A stretch of 14,593 nt of DNA from the NCBI GenBank assembly GCA_964588305.1, contig CAZPOP010000043.1, forward strand, positions 1-14,593, read 5' to 3'. This DNA comes from SM1-73 sp964588305 (GTDB lineage Bacteria; Zixibacteria; MSB-5A5; SM1-73). Positions 12,590-14,593 of this stretch are shown one piece after another. Below the pieces are notes generated by a model that saw only the letters and a program-made list of their open reading frames with translations, searched no databases and had not been told where the DNA came from. Every line of letters begins with the position of its first letter. Position 1 is the first letter of the stretch. A program made the position numbers and the translations under genes.

Positions 12590-14593
12590 TCACTTTATGA
12601 CCACGAATTTCCCCACCTGTACCTCGTCAGTTTCTTTGTCCTCTACGGTATAAAGATATATCCCGGATACCACGGCCTGGGTATTGCGGGAGACTAAGTC
12701 CCAGTAATGATAGGTGGCATTCAAATCATCCCCCTCCTGGTCGTGCTGCAGAGTCCTCACCAAATCTCCGTCTAAGGTGTATATTCTGATGGTGCACTTG
12801 GGAGGAAGATTAATGAACCTCAGCCTCTTGTCGAAATTGCCGTCTTTTATCTCGTAGTGCGGGTAATAGTTCCCATCCAACCGGTAGGGATTGGGGAAAA
12901 CCCCCACCTTAGAACCCTCTTTGCTCACCTCTTCCCACTCAGGAATAGGATAGACCCAGGTGGCATTCGCCTGCTTGGAACCCTCCAGAGATTGAAGCCC
13001 GGTCTGGGGATTGCCCACGTCAAAAGCCGTAACCGCAAAATACCGGGGTATTCCGGAAAGCAGCGAATCGACCTCGACTTCATAATCCCAGTAACGATCC
13101 GCGGTATCAGATACCCATCCCACATCCACACTCTCCCGATAAACGGGGTTGGCTATGATGGGGTCAAAACCCACATTCCAGTCCTGTGAGGCAAAATACA
13201 GAGAATCACCAGGATTCAGCAGGACCGAATCGTACATTACCGGAAGACCATCTGCGTTTATAGAGTCCGAAAGATAAAGGTAGAAAGCCTCTCCCAGAGG
13301 GCTGAGCACAAAGGGCTCAAATCTGGTCCAGAGCAGGGGATCTTCTCTCAGAGAGCCGTCCAGTTCCCGTTTCCCCTCCAGGTTTGATTTCAAATAGTTC
13401 AAATCCACCGAAGCCACCTTCCACTCCCATTCCCTGGGGGACTTCTCCAGGTTTAACTTATAAACCTTGTAATCGATCCTATCATATGACCCCAAGAGCG
13501 CCCAATCATCGGTAAGCCCGGTTTGACTCATATAAATCCTGTATCCTTCGAAATCCACCCGGCCATTAAGAAAGGGGTCTCGAAACCTCTCCGTAGTCTT
13601 ACCGTTCCAGGTTATCTTCACCTTTCCCTCCTCAGTCTCGAAATTCAACAAAGGGGAAGGTGAGGGAGGCGGTCCCTTGAAATCGGGAATCCCGTCCCCG
13701 GTGGGAAAACCCGGCTCGGGGTTATCATATACCTTAGCCGCCCAGGTGGCGTTGGTCTCAAAATCTGTAAAATCCAAACCGGCATAGAAGTTGTTCGGGT
13801 CCCGCATGCCGCTGTTCTTCTCCAGATTAAGAGGGTCCACGTGGAAGTTGTTTCCAGCAACGTAGGCGACGGTGATCATGAGCGACTCCCCGGGACCAAT
13901 TTCGGCAAAGGGACCAAAAGACAGAAGATAGCGGGTGTCAAACCCATCCGCCAAATCGGTGCACATTTGCTCATTCACCGGGAGCCAGCCCTCCTCCGGA
14001 TACCACTTAGGCCACACGCAGGAGTAGATTTGGTCATAATCGAATTCTTCATTGGACATGGTGAAATACTTGGAGACGTCCCCTCCCGGCGTGCCTAAGA
14101 CGTTATCCGGAAAATTGGTGCCGGTTCCGTAAGGGTTCATCTGTCTCCATCTTTCTTGGTTCTTGGTCTTCCAAGGACCCCAGTCACGAGGGTATCCGGT
14201 TTGATGGGAGATCCACCAGTTGAATGAGTATCTGAGTCCCGCCAGCGGAGATCTTACCACCCGAACGCCGGTCACCGCGATGGGGCTCTTGTTTGTAAAG
14301 ACGCCCTTTCCCACTCCCCCATCCATATCTCCATGCCCATCGTTGTCCGCAATCCAGGCTATGTTAACCGTATCGTAGCTATCTCTCTGCTCCTCGGGTT
14401 TGGGAGAGGTAACCAACTCCCGGAAACCACAGATGTCATCCTGAGCACCATACTCCCCGTACGGGTCTTCGTCGATGTGACCGCAGTCCGCATCAACATA
14501 AAGACCAACGTACATATCTCTTATTATGCCCACATCGTCGTCGTGGATCTTTGGCGGTTCCGGAGGTCGGTCTCCCTCCTTTGTCCACATGTT
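12590..14593 (-). CDS. Large secreted protein with Fn3-like and T9SS/FlgD-like C-terminal domain (5' partial)
   Basis: The frame runs open past the right edge (the codon before ATG 14590 is AAC), so the ATG there is probably internal and the signal peptide is off the window. The visible part is about 667 residues. Residues 1-300 are rich in Trp, Asp, Gly and Asn (for instance WWISHQTGYPRDWGPW, DPNNFYAGLDFTDFE). An Fn3-like stretch follows (LNFETEEGKVKITWN, FEGYRIYMSQ, ending RYFAVTAFDVGNPQTGL, about 310-540). The last 100 residues (VGVFPNPYR, IRIYTLDGDLVRTL, WDLVSRNTQAVVSGIYLYTVED, VGKFVVIK) match the T9SS type A or FlgD-like C-terminal domain. In Bacteroidota such a tail can direct export through the type IX system. 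In other candidate phyla its role is unproven. The function of the main body is unknown. It converges with SDH. Confidence 0.8.
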   Translation of the reverse strand, partial: NMWTKEGDRPPEPPKIHDDDVGIIRDMYVGLYVDADCGHIDEDPYGEYGAQDDICGFRELVTSPKPEEQRDSYDTVNIAWIADNDGHGDMDGGVGKGVFTNKSPIAVTGVRVVRSPLAGLRYSFNWWISHQTGYPRDWGPWKTKNQERWRQMNPYGTGTNFPDNVLGTPGGDVSKYFTMSNEEFDYDQIYSCVWPKWYPEEGWLPVNEQMCTDLADGFDTRYLLSFGPFAEIGPGESLMITVAYVAGNNFHVDPLNLEKNSGMRDPNNFYAGLDFTDFETNATWAAKVYDNPEPGFPTGDGIPDFKGPPPSPSPLLNFETEEGKVKITWNGKTTERFRDPFLNGRVDFEGYRIYMSQTGLTDDWALLGSYDRIDYKVYKLNLEKSPREWEWKVASVDLNYLKSNLEGKRELDGSLREDPLLWTRFEPFVLSPLGEAFYLYLSDSINADGLPVMYDSVLLNPGDSLYFASQDWNVGFDPIIANPVYRESVDVGWVSDTADRYWDYEVEVDSLLSGIPRYFAVTAFDVGNPQTGLQSLEGSKQANATWVYPIPEWEEVSKEGSKVGVFPNPYRLDGNYYPHYEIKDGNFDKRLRFINLPPKCTIRIYTLDGDLVRTLQHDQEGDDLNATYHYWDLVSRNTQAVVSGIYLYTVEDKETDEVQVGKFVVIK

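Overview
The window looks like a chromosomal segment from an uncultured Gram-negative bacterium. It encodes two outer-membrane beta-barrels, a lipoprotein, and a large secreted protein ending in a T9SS/FlgD-like sorting or Ig-like domain. These features, plus frequent palindromic intergenic repeats, suggest an FCB-like candidate phylum (KSB1, Zixibacteria, Marinimicrobia or similar). That placement is inference; there is no rRNA or marker gene here. I saw no phage genes, transposase, tRNA, rRNA or CRISPR array.

Layout, left to right. (1) 1-740 (+): C-terminal half of a sigma-54 activator (AAA+ domain plus Fis-type HTH). (2) 741-1170: gene-free, holding a MITE-like inverted-repeat element, a cloverleaf-shaped palindrome and a small inverted repeat. 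(3) 1171-1866 (+): orphan protein with a HEPN-type R-x4-H motif. (4) 1988-5545 (+): predicted outer-membrane barrel, ArnT-like GT-C glycosyltransferase, and a PAP2 phosphatase lipoprotein. (5) 5617-9122 (-): large secreted alpha/beta hydrolase, then, downstream of it, an outer-membrane barrel resembling LpxQ lipid A oxidases. (6) 9123-9488: divergent promoter region with two TTGACA boxes and an 18-bp operator-like inverted repeat. (7) 9489-12383 (+): lysine-ketoglutarate reductase and saccharopine dehydrogenase, separated by a near-perfect 55-bp palindrome. (8) 12384-12589: repeat-like hairpins between convergent genes. (9) 12590-14593 (-): C-terminal two thirds or so of a secreted Fn3/T9SS-like protein running off the right edge.

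Two functional themes emerge. The glycosyltransferase, PAP2 lipoprotein and LpxQ-like barrel together suggest envelope lipid (lipid A or lipid-linked sugar) remodelling. The LOR and SDH pair gives the two steps linking lysine and 2-oxoglutarate to glutamate and alpha-aminoadipate semialdehyde through saccharopine; in animals and plants these are fused in one protein. Nothing here is clearly an undescribed system. The most unusual items are the structured palindromes, the lipid A-like gene neighbourhood and the orphan HEPN protein.
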